Shown here one piece after another: positions 27,969-36,541 of a DNA stretch of 64,000 bases. The first letter of the stretch is position 1. Every line of letters begins with the position of its first letter. The stretch comes from Bacteroidaceae bacterium. GTDB lineage: Bacteria > Bacteroidota > Bacteroidia > Bacteroidales > Bacteroidaceae. The stretch is from positions 186,001 through 250,000 of the forward strand of contig JAFYYH010000016.1 in the NCBI GenBank assembly GCA_017557635.1, read 5' to 3'. The position numbers were made by a program, and so were the translations under genes. The notes beneath the pieces are model-generated. The model had not been told where the DNA came from, did no database searches, and saw only the letters and a list, made by a program, of their open reading frames with translations.

Positions 27969-28865
27969 ATGGCTACGAAAAAATTCAGATGTAAGGTTTG
28001 TGGCTATGTCCACGAAGGAGATAAGGCTCCTGAGAAGTGCCCCATGTGTCAGGCACCTCAGAGTGAGTTTGAAGAGATTGTAGAGGAGGGCGCTGCAGCT
28101 CCCGCCAAGAAGGGTCTCAATACCAACAGCAACGTATATACCATCCTGTATGCAGCCGTAATGGTTGTCATCGTGGCATTCCTGCTGGTATTCGTATCAC
28201 AGACTCTTAAGGACCGTCAGACTGCCAACGTAATCAACGATACAAAGCAGCAGATCCTGTCAGCCCTCAACCTGAGGGATCAGGCCGATGTCGCCGCTAC
28301 ATATGACAAGGTTATCACAGCCGATGCCCTTATGCAGCCCAACGGAAAACTGATGCAGTACGAGGGTGAGTTCAACACCTCTTACAAGAGTGAGTTCGAC
28401 AACGGCAACTTCCACGTATTCGTTGCCGATGTTGACGGCGAGCGCAAGTTTGTCATCCCGATGAACGGACTTGGCCTGTGGGGTACCATCTGGGGCTACA
28501 TTGCTCTCAATGAGGACCGCACAACCGTTTACGGCGTATATTTCTCACACTCATCCGAGACTCCGGGTCTGGGTGGTGAGATCGCCGGAACCAAGTTCCA
28601 GGACCGTTTCCCCGGCAAGTCTGTAGTTGAGAACGATGAGGTTGCCCTCAAGGTTGTCAAGTACGGTAAGGCTGACAAGGCTTCTCAGTATGAGATTGAC
28701 GGTGTTACCGGTGCTACCATCACATCAACCGGTGTGAACACTATGATTAATAAGGTGCTCTCAGCATACATTCCTTTCCTGACCAAGCAGTGCTGCAAAG
28801 AAGGCGGCTGTGAGGAGGGCGGCGAAGAGTGCTGCGAGGAGCATAATGTTGAATCTAACGACTGA
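27969..28865 (+). CDS. nqrC: NqrC with N-terminal rubredoxin domain and Cys-rich C-terminal tail
   Basis: Subunit C of Na+-NQR, a single-TM protein with a periplasmic domain carrying covalent FMN. At 298 aa it is longer than usual. Residues 6-40 are an extra rubredoxin-like domain: Cys8, Cys11, Cys24 and Cys27 in CKVCGYVHEG and APEKCPMCQAPQSEFE, the pattern of the rubrerythrin C-terminal domain. A linker rich in Ala/Pro/Lys leads to the ordinary NqrC start (LNTNSNVYTILYAAVMVVIV, TM about 55-77). The FMN site DGVTGATITS has acceptor Thr250. The last ~25 residues add five Cys (CC, C, CC) among Glu and Gly. The ATG at 27969 lies 5 bp after nqrB and leaves no room for a separate rubredoxin gene. 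The fusion's role is unknown. Confidence 0.95.
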   Translation: MATKKFRCKVCGYVHEGDKAPEKCPMCQAPQSEFEEIVEEGAAAPAKKGLNTNSNVYTILYAAVMVVIVAFLLVFVSQTLKDRQTANVINDTKQQILSALNLRDQADVAATYDKVITADALMQPNGKLMQYEGEFNTSYKSEFDNGNFHVFVADVDGERKFVIPMNGLGLWGTIWGYIALNEDRTTVYGVYFSHSSETPGLGGEIAGTKFQDRFPGKSVVENDEVALKVVKYGKADKASQYEIDGVTGATITSTGVNTMINKVLSAYIPFLTKQCCKEGGCEEGGEECCEEHNVESND

Positions 28866-28873
28866 TTAGGATT

Positions 28874-29494
28874 ATGGCGAACAAGAATAGTGAGGCTCTC
28901 AAGCAGCCTATGTGGGCTAACAACCCTGTTCTGGTCCAGATTCTCGGTATCTGCTCCGCGCTGGCCGTAACTGCCCAGCTTAAACCGGCTATCGTAATGG
29001 GTCTTTCAGTAACCGTTATCGTAGCTATGGCAAACGTAATCATCTCACTTCTGCGCAATACAATACCTAACCGTATCCGTATTATCATCCAGCTTGTAGT
29101 GGTTGCCGCTCTGGTTACCATCGTAAGTGAGATCCTCAAGGCCTTTGCATATGACGTAAGCGTTCAGCTTTCAGTATATGTAGGTCTTATCATCACCAAC
29201 TGTATCCTCATGGGCCGTCTTGAGGCTTTTGCAATGCAGAACGGTCCCTGGGCCTCTTTCCTTGACGGAATAGGTAACGGTCTTGGTTATGCCGCAATAC
29301 TTATTGTGGTTGCTTTCGTACGTGAACTCTTTGGTAGCGGAACTCTGTTCGGTTTCCAGGTAATACCGCAGTGCTTCTATGAGGCCGGTTACCTGAACAA
29401 CGGACTTATGATCATGCCTCCTATGGCTCTTGTGCTGGTAGGTTGCGTTATCTGGTTCCATCGTGCCAAGAACAAGGATTTACAGGAAAACTAA
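28874..29494 (+). CDS. nqrD: Na+-translocating NADH:quinone reductase subunit D
   Basis: Integral membrane subunit, 206 aa, of the NqrD/RnfE family. There are about six helices with the inverted-repeat topology shared with NqrE. The conserved half-channel motif YVGLIITNCILMGRLEAFA contains the Cys that, with NqrE, holds the membrane [2Fe-2S] centre in known structures. LDGIGNGLGYAAIL is another family segment. 8 bp after nqrC. Confidence 0.97.
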   Translation: MANKNSEALKQPMWANNPVLVQILGICSALAVTAQLKPAIVMGLSVTVIVAMANVIISLLRNTIPNRIRIIIQLVVVAALVTIVSEILKAFAYDVSVQLSVYVGLIITNCILMGRLEAFAMQNGPWASFLDGIGNGLGYAAILIVVAFVRELFGSGTLFGFQVIPQCFYEAGYLNNGLMIMPPMALVLVGCVIWFHRAKNKDLQEN

Positions 29495-29512
29495 TCTCAA
29501 AGCGTAAGAACT

Positions 29513-30121
29513 ATGGAACATTTCTTCAGTTTATTCGTAAGGTCGATATTCGTCGACAATATGGTGTTCGCCTTCTTCCTGGGTATGTGCTCATTCCTGG
29601 CCGTATCCAAGAACGTTAAGACGGCTTTGGGACTTGGTGTTGCTGTTATCTTTGTACAGTTGATCACACTTCCTGTGAACTATCTCCTGCAGACAAAGGT
29701 TCTCGCCCCCATGGGTCTTGAGTTCCTGAGTTTCATCCTTTTCATCGCGGTTATTGCCGGTATCGTTCAGTTGGTTGAGATGATCGTTGAGAAGTTCTCT
29801 CCGTCACTCTACAATTCACTGGGTATCTTCCTTCCGCTGATTGCTGTAAACTGCGCCATCATGGGTGGTTCACTCTTCATGCAGCAGCGTATCGTCATGG
29901 ATGCCGACAACACTCAGGCTATCACATGCTTCGGTGATTCAATCGCATTCGCTCTCGGCTCAGGTATCGGTTGGGCTCTCGCCATCGTATGCCTTGCAGC
30001 TATCCGTGAAAAGATGGAGTATTGCGATATTCCCAAGCCTCTGAAGGGTGTGGGTATTACATTCATTACCGTAGGTCTGATGGCTATGGCTTTCATGTGC
30101 TTCTCAGGTCTGTCTATTTAA
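29513..30121 (+). CDS. nqrE: Na+-translocating NADH:quinone reductase subunit E
   Basis: Integral membrane subunit, 202 aa, of the NqrE/RnfA family and pseudo-symmetric partner of NqrD. Family segments are [21 protein letters not shown] and [15 protein letters not shown], each with a Cys corresponding to the membrane Fe-S ligands, and [20 protein letters not shown]. 18 bp after nqrD and 13 bp before nqrF. Confidence 0.97.
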   Translation: MEHFFSLFVRSIFVDNMVFAFFLGMCSFLAVSKNVKTALGLGVAVIFVQLITLPVNYLLQTKVLAPMGLEFLSFILFIAVIAGIVQLVEMIVEKFSPSLYNSLGIFLPLIAVNCAIMGGSLFMQQRIVMDADNTQAITCFGDSIAFALGSGIGWALAIVCLAAIREKMEYCDIPKPLKGVGITFITVGLMAMAFMCFSGLSI

Positions 30122-30134
30122 AGGAGGTAATATT

Positions 30135-31403
30135 ATGAACAACATCTATATTTCAAGTATTATAGTTTTCCTGGCCGTTATACTGCTGCTGGTAGTTATC
30201 CTGCTGGTGGCCAAGAGCTACCTTGTTGCCTCAGGCAAGGTCAAGGTAACCATCAACGGCGACAAGGAACTTGAGGTGAATTCAGGCGCAAGCCTCCTGA
30301 GCACCCTTGCTGAGAACGGCGTTTATCTGCCCTCTGCCTGCGGTGGTAAGGGTTCTTGCGGTCAGTGCAAATGCCAGGTCGTTGAGGGCGGCGGTGAGAT
30401 CCTCGATTCAGAGAAGGGTCACTTCACACGCAAGCAGATCAAGGACAACTGGCGTCTGGGTTGCCAGTGCAAGGTTAAGGGTGACCTCTCCATCAAGGTA
30501 CCTGAGAGCGTTCTCGGTGTAAAAGAGTGGGAGTGCGAGGTTATCTCAAACAAGAACGTCGCTACATTCATCAAGGAGTTCATCGTTCAGCTTCCTGCTG
30601 GCGAGCATATGGACTTCCTGCCCGGTAGTTACGCTCAGATCAAGATTCCTGCATACTCTATGGATTATGATAAGGATATCGACAAGGATCTTATCGGTCC
30701 TGAGTATCTGCCCGCATGGGAGAAGTTCGGTCTCTTCGGTCTTAAGTCAGTTGTTACCGAGCCTACCATCCGTGCTTACTCAATGGCCAACTATCCTGCC
30801 GAGGGTGACCGCATCATGTTGACCGTCCGTATCGCTACACCTCCTTTCAAACCGAAACCGGAGGTTGGCTTCCAGGATGTTCCCACAGGTGTGGCTTCAT
30901 CATACATCTTCAGCCTTAAGCCCGGTGACAAGGTAATCATGTCAGGTCCTTACGGTGAGTTCCATCCTATATTCGACTCCAAGAAGGAGATGATTTGGGT
31001 TGGTGGCGGTGCCGGTATGGCTCCTCTGCGTGCTCAGATCATGCACATGACCAAGACCCTTAAGACCACTGACCGTGAGATGCATTACTTCTACGGCGCA
31101 CGTGCTCTTAACGAGGTATTCTACCTGCAGGATTTCCTCCAGATCGAGAAGGAGTTCCCCAACTTCCACTTCCATCTGGCTCTGGACCGTCCGGATCCCG
31201 CTGCCGATGCAGCAGGCGTAAAGTATACCGCTGGTTTTGTACACAATGTAATGTACGAGACATATCTGAAGGACCACGAGGCTCCCGAGGATATCGAGTA
31301 CTACATGTGCGGTCCCGGCCCGATGTCAAAGGCCGTTACCGGTATGCTGGACAACCTGGGTGTTGATCCCGCCTCAATCATGTACGATAACTTCGGCGGA
31401 TAA
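30135..31403 (+). CDS. nqrF: Na+-translocating NADH:quinone reductase subunit F
   Basis: Electron-entry subunit, 422 aa: oxidises NADH through FAD and passes electrons to a [2Fe-2S] ferredoxin domain. An N-terminal membrane anchor (about residues 5-30) precedes the ferredoxin domain, with Cys ligands in SACGGKGSCGQCKCQV and LGCQC. The FAD-binding RAYSMANYP follows, then the NADH-binding GGGAGMAPLRAQI and C-terminal YYMCGPGPM. It is the last gene of the operon, followed by an intrinsic terminator. Confidence 0.98.
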   Translation: MNNIYISSIIVFLAVILLLVVILLVAKSYLVASGKVKVTINGDKELEVNSGASLLSTLAENGVYLPSACGGKGSCGQCKCQVVEGGGEILDSEKGHFTRKQIKDNWRLGCQCKVKGDLSIKVPESVLGVKEWECEVISNKNVATFIKEFIVQLPAGEHMDFLPGSYAQIKIPAYSMDYDKDIDKDLIGPEYLPAWEKFGLFGLKSVVTEPTIRAYSMANYPAEGDRIMLTVRIATPPFKPKPEVGFQDVPTGVASSYIFSLKPGDKVIMSGPYGEFHPIFDSKKEMIWVGGGAGMAPLRAQIMHMTKTLKTTDREMHYFYGARALNEVFYLQDFLQIEKEFPNFHFHLALDRPDPAADAAGVKYTAGFVHNVMYETYLKDHEAPEDIEYYMCGPGPMSKAVTGMLDNLGVDPASIMYDNFGG

Positions 31404-31420
31404 TTATCTGCTGAAGAGCA

Positions 31421-31461
31421 AAAAAAGAAACGGACCGATTCCTTCGGCCCGTTTCTTTTTT
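31421..31461 (+). terminator. Intrinsic terminator of nqr operon
   Basis: Long hairpin AAAAAAGAAACGG-a-CCGA / TCGG-c-CCGTTTCTTTTTT with a single A-C mismatch and a short loop, followed by a T run. Confidence 0.88.
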
Positions 31462-31629
31462 ATGCGGATTTCTATCTTTTTGTCATGGTTTTCAGACGGG
31501 TTAATTGAAAAAATAGCAAAATGATAATTATTAATTTGATTTCATTGCAAAGTGTAAAAATAATAGCTTTTGAGTTTGCAAATTATTTGTATATTGTTCA
31601 AAAGTTTATCACTTTTTTCATTGAAAATA
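31462..31629. other. AT-rich intergenic region without recognised gene
   Basis: Very AT-rich stretch between the nqr terminator and the serC promoter. A 60-codon open frame beginning at 31521 runs through it and across the serC promoter, but it has no coding character, so I call no gene here. Confidence 0.5.
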
Positions 31630-31661
31630 TTTGTTTTACCCGAATTAAGGGACTACCTTTG
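31630..31661 (+). promoter_or_regulatory. Bacteroidota-type promoter of serC operon
   Basis: TTTG at 31630-31633, 20-bp spacer, TACCTTTG at 31654-31661: a full match to the -33/-7 consensus. Leader about 35 nt to the serC ATG at 31700. Confidence 0.8.
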
Positions 31662-31699
31662 CGGCACGATTCAAAAAACTTTAATACATATACTCTGTT

Positions 31700-32764
31700 A
31701 TGAAGCATAATTTTTGCGCAGGTCCTGCAGTATTACCGCAGGAAGTGATTGAGAAATCAGCTCAGGCTGTTTATGATTTTGCCGGTACCGGCATTTCAAT
31801 TCTCTCCATCAGTCACCGTTCAAGTGAGTTCAAGCCCGTTGTTGATGAGGCTGAGGCTCTGATCAAGGAGATCCTGGACGTTCCTGAAGGTTATTCAGTT
31901 CTTTTCCTGGCCGGTGGTGCCAGCATGGAATTCTGCCGCATTCCTTATAACTTCCTCAATAAGAAGGCAGCTTACCTGAACACCGGTGTTTGGGCAAAGA
32001 AGGCCATGAAGGAGGCTAAGGCATTCGGTGAGGTTGTTGAGGTTGCTTCATCAGCCGATGCAAACTACACCTTCATCCCCAAGAATTTTGAGATTCCTGC
32101 TGATGCGGATTATTTCCACTTCACAACAAACAATACAATCTACGGTACTGAGATCCGCAAGGATTTGGACAGCCCGGTACCTCTGATTTCAGACATGTCT
32201 TCAGATATCTTCTCACGTCCTATCGATGTAAGCAAGTACAACTGCATCTACGGCGGTGCTCAGAAGAACCTGGCTCCCTCAGGCATGGCTTTCGTTATCG
32301 TTAAGAACGATGCTCTTGGCCATGTTGACCGTTACATCCCCACAATGCTGAACTATCAGACACATATCGATAACGGTTCAATGTTCAACACTCCTCCCAC
32401 ATTCACTATCTACTCAGCTATGGAGTCACTCCGCTGGCTCAAGGCTCAGGGTGGTGTAAAGGAGATGGCTAAGCGTGCCGAGGCCCGTGCCGCCAAGCTG
32501 TACGGTGAGATTGACCGCAACAAGCTGTTCGTAGGTACCGCCAACGAAGAGGATCGTTCATATATGAACATCTGCTGGGTTATGGCTCCTGAGTACAAGG
32601 AACTTGAGGATGAGTTCATGAGTTTTGCAAAGGGCAAGGGTATGGTAGGTATCAAGGGTCACCGTTCAGTAGGCGGTTTCCGTGCATCCTGCTACAACGC
32701 TCTGCCTATGGAGAGTGTTGACGCTCTGATTGCCGCAATGAAGGAGTTTGAATCAAAACATTAA
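31700..32764 (+). CDS. serC: Phosphoserine aminotransferase
   Basis: PLP enzyme converting 3-phosphohydroxypyruvate and glutamate to phosphoserine and 2-oxoglutarate (serine biosynthesis; also acts in pyridoxine synthesis in some bacteria). 354 aa, class V aminotransferase. The N-terminal FCAGPAVLP, phosphate-binding AGGASMEF, and PLP Lys189 in [11 protein letters not shown] are all present, and the C-terminal [11 protein letters not shown] is typical. It is first of the serC-serA-DUF1015 operon and has a strong promoter. Confidence 0.98.
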   Translation: MKHNFCAGPAVLPQEVIEKSAQAVYDFAGTGISILSISHRSSEFKPVVDEAEALIKEILDVPEGYSVLFLAGGASMEFCRIPYNFLNKKAAYLNTGVWAKKAMKEAKAFGEVVEVASSADANYTFIPKNFEIPADADYFHFTTNNTIYGTEIRKDLDSPVPLISDMSSDIFSRPIDVSKYNCIYGGAQKNLAPSGMAFVIVKNDALGHVDRYIPTMLNYQTHIDNGSMFNTPPTFTIYSAMESLRWLKAQGGVKEMAKRAEARAAKLYGEIDRNKLFVGTANEEDRSYMNICWVMAPEYKELEDEFMSFAKGKGMVGIKGHRSVGGFRASCYNALPMESVDALIAAMKEFESKH

Positions 32765-32775
32765 TAGATATTGAT

Positions 32776-33696
32776 ATGAAGGTACTTGTTGCTACATCAA
32801 AACCTTTTGCTAAGGTTGCTGTTGATGGAATTCGTGAAGTAATTGAGGGTGCAGGTTATGAACTCGCCCTGCTTGAGAAATATACAGAGAAGGCAGCTCT
32901 TCTGGCTGCTGTTGCCGATGCAGACGCTATCATTATCCGTAGCGATATCATAGACGCCGAGGTATTTGACGCTGCAAAGCAGCTCAAGATCGTGGTTCGC
33001 GCAGGTGCTGGTTATGACAATGTTGACCTGGCATCGGCCACCGCTCATGGAGTTTGCGTCATGAATACTCCGGGTCAGAACGCCAACGCTGTAGCCGAGC
33101 TCGTAGCCGGTCTGATGGTTTACGCCGTACGTAACTTCTACAACGGTACATCAGGTATTGAGCTGCTGGGCAAGAAGCTGGGTATCCACGCTTTCGGTAA
33201 TGTAGGCCGTAACGTAGCACGCATCGCCAAGGGATTCGGCATGGAGGTTTACGCTTTCGATGCTTACTGCCCCAAGGAGGTTATCGAGGCTGCAGGTGTA
33301 CACGCCGTTGACAATGTCGAGGATATGTATAAGACCTGCCAGTTCATCTCACTGCACTTGCCTGCAACTGATGAGACAAAGAACTCTATCGGCAAGAAGC
33401 TTGTCAGCCTGATGCCGAAGGGTGCCGTTCTGGTTAACTCAGCCCGTAAGGAGATCATCAATGAGGAGGAGCTTATCAAACTGATGCAGGAGCGTGAGGA
33501 CCTCAAGTTCGTATCAGATATAGCACCTGCCGCAGCTACCAAGTTCGAGGAGCTGTTTGCAGACCGTTATTTCGCTACTCCCAAGAAGATGGGTGCCCAG
33601 ACTGCCGAGGCTAACATCAACGCCGGTATCGCAGCTGCAAACCAGATCGTGGGCTTCTTCAAGGATGGTTGCACCAAGTTCATGGTTAACCGCTAA
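32776..33696 (+). CDS. serA: D-3-phosphoglycerate dehydrogenase, short form with Lys in place of catalytic His
   Basis: Oxidises 3-phosphoglycerate to 3-phosphohydroxypyruvate with NAD+, the first step of serine synthesis. 306 aa, the short form lacking the ACT/ASB regulatory domains. NAD-binding FGNVGRNVA, substrate-side GAGYDNVDL and the catalytic-Arg segment VNSARKEIINEEEL are visible. The usual catalytic His motif (TPHxG) is replaced by ATPKKMGAQT, with Lys270-Lys271. This is the pattern of type III PGDH enzymes with Lys, described from Entamoeba and related bacterial proteins, so activity is expected. 11 bp after serC, and overlapping the DUF1015 gene by one base. Confidence 0.93.
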   Translation: MKVLVATSKPFAKVAVDGIREVIEGAGYELALLEKYTEKAALLAAVADADAIIIRSDIIDAEVFDAAKQLKIVVRAGAGYDNVDLASATAHGVCVMNTPGQNANAVAELVAGLMVYAVRNFYNGTSGIELLGKKLGIHAFGNVGRNVARIAKGFGMEVYAFDAYCPKEVIEAAGVHAVDNVEDMYKTCQFISLHLPATDETKNSIGKKLVSLMPKGAVLVNSARKEIINEEELIKLMQEREDLKFVSDIAPAAATKFEELFADRYFATPKKMGAQTAEANINAGIAAANQIVGFFKDGCTKFMVNR

Positions 33697-34943
33697 TGGC
33701 AATAGTAAAACCGTTCCAGGGCATTCGTCCTCCCAAAGACCTTGTTGAGAAGGTTCAGAGCCGTCCTTATGATGTGCTCAACTCAGAGGAGGCACGTGCC
33801 GAGGCAGCAGGGAATGAGATGTCCCTGTACCATATTATAAAGCCTGAGATTGACTTTGATCCCATAGCCGAGGAGACTGATCCCCGCGTTTATGCCAAGG
33901 CTGCCGAGAACTTCAAGAAGTTCCAGGACCAGGGCTGGCTCAAGCGTGACACAAAGGAGCAGTACTACATCTACGCTCAGACAATGAACGGAAAGACACA
34001 GTACGGCCTTGTAGTCTGCGCATACGTTGAGGATTACCTCAAGGGCAACATCAAGAAACATGAGCTTACCCGTGCCGATAAGGAGGAGGACCGTATGAAG
34101 CATGTTCGCGTGAACAACGCCAACATCGAACCGGTGTTCTTTGCTTATCCCGATGACGCAGTTCTTGACCAGCTTGTAGCCAAGTATGTCAAGGGTGCTC
34201 CCGAGTATGATTACGTTGCTCAGGGTGACGGTTTCCGTCATCAGCTCTGGATAATTGACAAGGATGAGGATATCAAAACGGTAACAGAGCGTTTTGCACA
34301 TATTCCTTCACTCTATATCGCTGATGGTCACCACCGCTCAGCAGCCGCTGCTCTGGTTGGTGCCGAGAAGGCACGTCAGAATCCCAATCATCGCGGAGAT
34401 GAGGAGTACAACTACTTCATGGCAGTTTGCTTCCCGGCTTCACAGCTCACCATCATAGACTACAACCGCGTTGTAAAGGATCTGAACGGAATGAGTTCTG
34501 ATGAGTTCCTTAAGGCACTTGAGAAGAACTTTACCGTAGAGAAGAAGGGAAAGGATATCTTCAAGCCGTCAGAACTTCATACATTCTCCCTCTATCTGGA
34601 TGGCGAATGGTATAAGCTGACCGCAAAGAAGGGTACATTTGATGACAGCGATCCTATCGGTGTTCTGGATGTAACAATCTCTTCAAACCTCATTCTGGAC
34701 CAGCTGCTGGGTATCAAGGATCTGCGCCGCGACAAGAGAATAGACTTTGTAGGCGGTATACGCGGACTTGGTGAACTCAAGCGCCGTGTCGACAGCGGTG
34801 AGATGAAGATGGCTCTGGCTCTTTATCCGGTTTCAATGAAACAGCTTATGGATATAGCCGATACGGGCAACATAATGCCGCCCAAGACCACCTGGTTTGA
34901 GCCTAAACTTCGCTCGGGATTGGTAATCCATTCACTTGACTGA
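33696..34943 (+). CDS. DUF1015 family protein
   Basis: Conserved protein of unknown function, 415 aa, probably cytoplasmic (no signal peptide). The family signatures are the N-terminal PFQGIRPPKDLVEKVQSRPYDVLN and the central YIADGHHRSAAA, the latter reminiscent of the HHR motif of ParB-like/SerK kinases. Archaeal SerK, a serine kinase, is related to ParB-like folds and works in serine metabolism; the DUF1015 gene's constant company with serC and serA makes a role in serine/phosphoserine metabolism plausible but unproven. Translationally coupled to serA (TAATG). Followed by a bidirectional terminator. Confidence 0.9.
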   Translation: MAIVKPFQGIRPPKDLVEKVQSRPYDVLNSEEARAEAAGNEMSLYHIIKPEIDFDPIAEETDPRVYAKAAENFKKFQDQGWLKRDTKEQYYIYAQTMNGKTQYGLVVCAYVEDYLKGNIKKHELTRADKEEDRMKHVRVNNANIEPVFFAYPDDAVLDQLVAKYVKGAPEYDYVAQGDGFRHQLWIIDKDEDIKTVTERFAHIPSLYIADGHHRSAAAALVGAEKARQNPNHRGDEEYNYFMAVCFPASQLTIIDYNRVVKDLNGMSSDEFLKALEKNFTVEKKGKDIFKPSELHTFSLYLDGEWYKLTAKKGTFDDSDPIGVLDVTISSNLILDQLLGIKDLRRDKRIDFVGGIRGLGELKRRVDSGEMKMALALYPVSMKQLMDIADTGNIMPPKTTWFEPKLRSGLVIHSLD

Positions 34944-34947
34944 TACT

Positions 34948-34984
34948 AAAAAAGGCTTGCGAATCAATCGCAAGCCTTTTTTTT
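34948..34984. terminator. Bidirectional intrinsic terminator
   Basis: A perfect inverted repeat AAAAAAGGCTTGCGA / TCGCAAGCCTTTTTT with a 5-nt loop, serving the serC operon and the convergent YjbR gene. Confidence 0.92.
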
Positions 34985-35330
34985 ATAATGATTCAACCCG
35001 GTCTTTCTTGGGGAGTTTTGCGTTGACTTCGTTGTAGGCGTGTCGGGTAAGTTCCTCTATGAGCGGACGGTCCACATCGGCGTCAAGACGTATCTGGTTC
35101 CAGTATTTCTTGTTCCAGTGGAAGGCGCCCTCTATTGCGGTGTAATGATCGCGCAGTTCCAACGCTCTGTCGGGGTCACATTTCAGGACCACTATATCGG
35201 GCTTATCGAGTGTAATGCAGGCAAATATCTTGCCTTTGAGACGGAATACCACAACCGTTTCGTCAAAGGGCATATCCTCAGTAACCAGTGGCAGACTCAG
35301 GCAATACTCGCGGAACAGTTCTATATCCAT
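34983..35330 (-). CDS. MmcQ/YjbR family protein
   Basis: Small cytoplasmic protein, 115 aa, with a double-wing-like 'CyaY-like' fold in known members. Family signs are the N-terminal FREYCLSLPLVTEDMPFDETVVVF, LKCDPDRALELRDHY, and HWNKKYWNQIRLD. Annotated DNA-binding in databases, but the molecular role is not established. It lies 8 bp after the fRMsr-type gene on the same strand, so the two form a small operon. Its stop codon touches the terminator T run. Confidence 0.88.
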   Translation of the reverse strand: MDIELFREYCLSLPLVTEDMPFDETVVVFRLKGKIFACITLDKPDIVVLKCDPDRALELRDHYTAIEGAFHWNKKYWNQIRLDADVDRPLIEELTRHAYNEVNAKLPKKDRVESL

Positions 35331-35338
35331 AACACGTT

Positions 35339-35800
35339 TTAATTCAACAGTTTGACAATCTGCTCCAGGTAGTGGGCATCGGTCTCATCGAATGTATTCA
35401 GATATCGGCTGTCAATGTCGAGTACGGCCGAAACCTTATTATCATTGAATACGGGTACGACAATTTCACTGCGGGATTGACTGCTGCAGGCGATATGACC
35501 AGGGAACTTCTCTACGTCGGGCACGACAACAGTCTCACGGCGTTGCCAGGAGGTGCCGCATACTCCGCGTCCGAATGCTATTCTTGTACAGGCTATCGGA
35601 CCCTGGAATGGTCCCAGGACCAGCTGTTCGTGGCCATCCTTATCGGCCCGTACAATGTAGAATCCGGTCCACCAGAATCCCATGGTCTCATGAATGAGAG
35701 CAACCAGATTGGCCATATTTGCAATCATATCACTCTCTCCGTCAAGCAATGAAGCAGCCTCTTTGAGCAACTGCCCGTATTTCTGTTCTTTTGGTGTCAT
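35339..35800 (-). CDS. Free methionine-(R)-sulfoxide reductase (GAF domain)
   Basis: Reduces free L-Met-(R)-sulfoxide using thioredoxin, repairing oxidised methionine. 153 aa, one GAF domain. Three cysteines, Cys71, Cys81 (GRGVCG) and Cys105 (HIACSSQSRSE), have the 10 and 24 residue spacings of the catalytic triad of cysteines in the yeast and E. coli enzymes. ATG at 35800 is chosen over an in-frame TTG at 35824 because the -7 box lies at 35822-35829, overlapping that TTG. Confidence 0.9.
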   Translation of the reverse strand: MTPKEQKYGQLLKEAASLLDGESDMIANMANLVALIHETMGFWWTGFYIVRADKDGHEQLVLGPFQGPIACTRIAFGRGVCGTSWQRRETVVVPDVEKFPGHIACSSQSRSEIVVPVFNDNKVSAVLDIDSRYLNTFDETDAHYLEQIVKLLN

Positions 35801-35821
35801 TGTTGTAAGATTTTCGGGGTC

Positions 35822-35829
35822 CAAATTTA
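35822..35829 (-). promoter_or_regulatory. -7 promoter box of fRMsr/YjbR pair
   Basis: Minus-strand TAAATTTG, 21 nt before the ATG at 35800. Confidence 0.5.
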
Positions 35830-35871
35830 CGTGTTTTATGCCGATAAATAGGGACTATCGTTTTATTTGTT

Positions 35872-35879
35872 TACCTTTG
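35872..35879 (+). promoter_or_regulatory. -7 promoter box, near-leaderless start
   Basis: TACCTTTG, 7 nt before the ATG at 35887, so the transcript should begin at the start codon or within a few bases of it. Confidence 0.5.
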
Positions 35880-35886
35880 GGTTTCA

Positions 35887-36540
35887 ATGGAGCAGGCTAT
35901 TGATTCATATCTGACCGTAAAAGGAGAGGCTCAGTCTCAGTTCGTTGAGCAGAGAAGCCGTTTCATATCCTTTATATGGCACGTTACAACGGCCGATGAG
36001 GTCAAGGAGCGTATCACAGCCCTCCAGAAGGAGTACTATGACGCACGTCATGTCTGTTATGCCTATATGCTTGGCGCAGAACGGGCCGATTGGCGCGCAA
36101 ATGACAACGGAGAACCTTCCGGAACAGCCGGCAAACCCATTCTGGGGCAGATAAACAGCGCCGGACTGAGTGATGTGCTGATAGCCGTAGTGCGTTATTT
36201 CGGCGGAGTGAAACTTGGAACCTCCGGACTGACCGAGGCTTATCGCTTAGGTGCCCAACAGGTGATAGAGAAGGCCTATATCATCACTGCTTATGTGGAG
36301 CGTGATGTCACAGTGCTGTTCACCTATAATATGATGAATGTGGTGATGAAGGCTGCCAAGGACCTGGATGTCCAGATGGGCACTCAGGATTGGGGCAGTT
36401 TTTCAAGTGACAAGTTTCCTGGCAGTTTTGACTGCAGGATGACCTTCAGGGCCAGGCTTTCAGTGGCCGATGAGCTGGAGAATAAACTGAATGCGGTAGG
36501 AGAGACCCAGGCTGTAAGAGAGATAATAATTGATAAATGA
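35887..36540 (+). CDS. YigZ/IMPACT family protein
   Basis: Conserved cytoplasmic protein, 217 aa, of the YigZ (IMPACT N-terminal) family. The molecular function in bacteria is unsettled; the eukaryotic IMPACT homologue affects translation via GCN1. The N-terminal domain has the signature AERADWRANDNGEPSGTAGKP and VVRYFGGVKLGTSGL. A C-terminal ferredoxin-like DUF1949 domain follows (VTVLFTYNMMNVVMKAAKDL). Two bases separate its stop from the GH67 start, so they are co-transcribed, though no functional link is evident. Confidence 0.92.
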   Translation: MEQAIDSYLTVKGEAQSQFVEQRSRFISFIWHVTTADEVKERITALQKEYYDARHVCYAYMLGAERADWRANDNGEPSGTAGKPILGQINSAGLSDVLIAVVRYFGGVKLGTSGLTEAYRLGAQQVIEKAYIITAYVERDVTVLFTYNMMNVVMKAAKDLDVQMGTQDWGSFSSDKFPGSFDCRMTFRARLSVADELENKLNAVGETQAVREIIIDK

Positions 36541-36541
36541 T

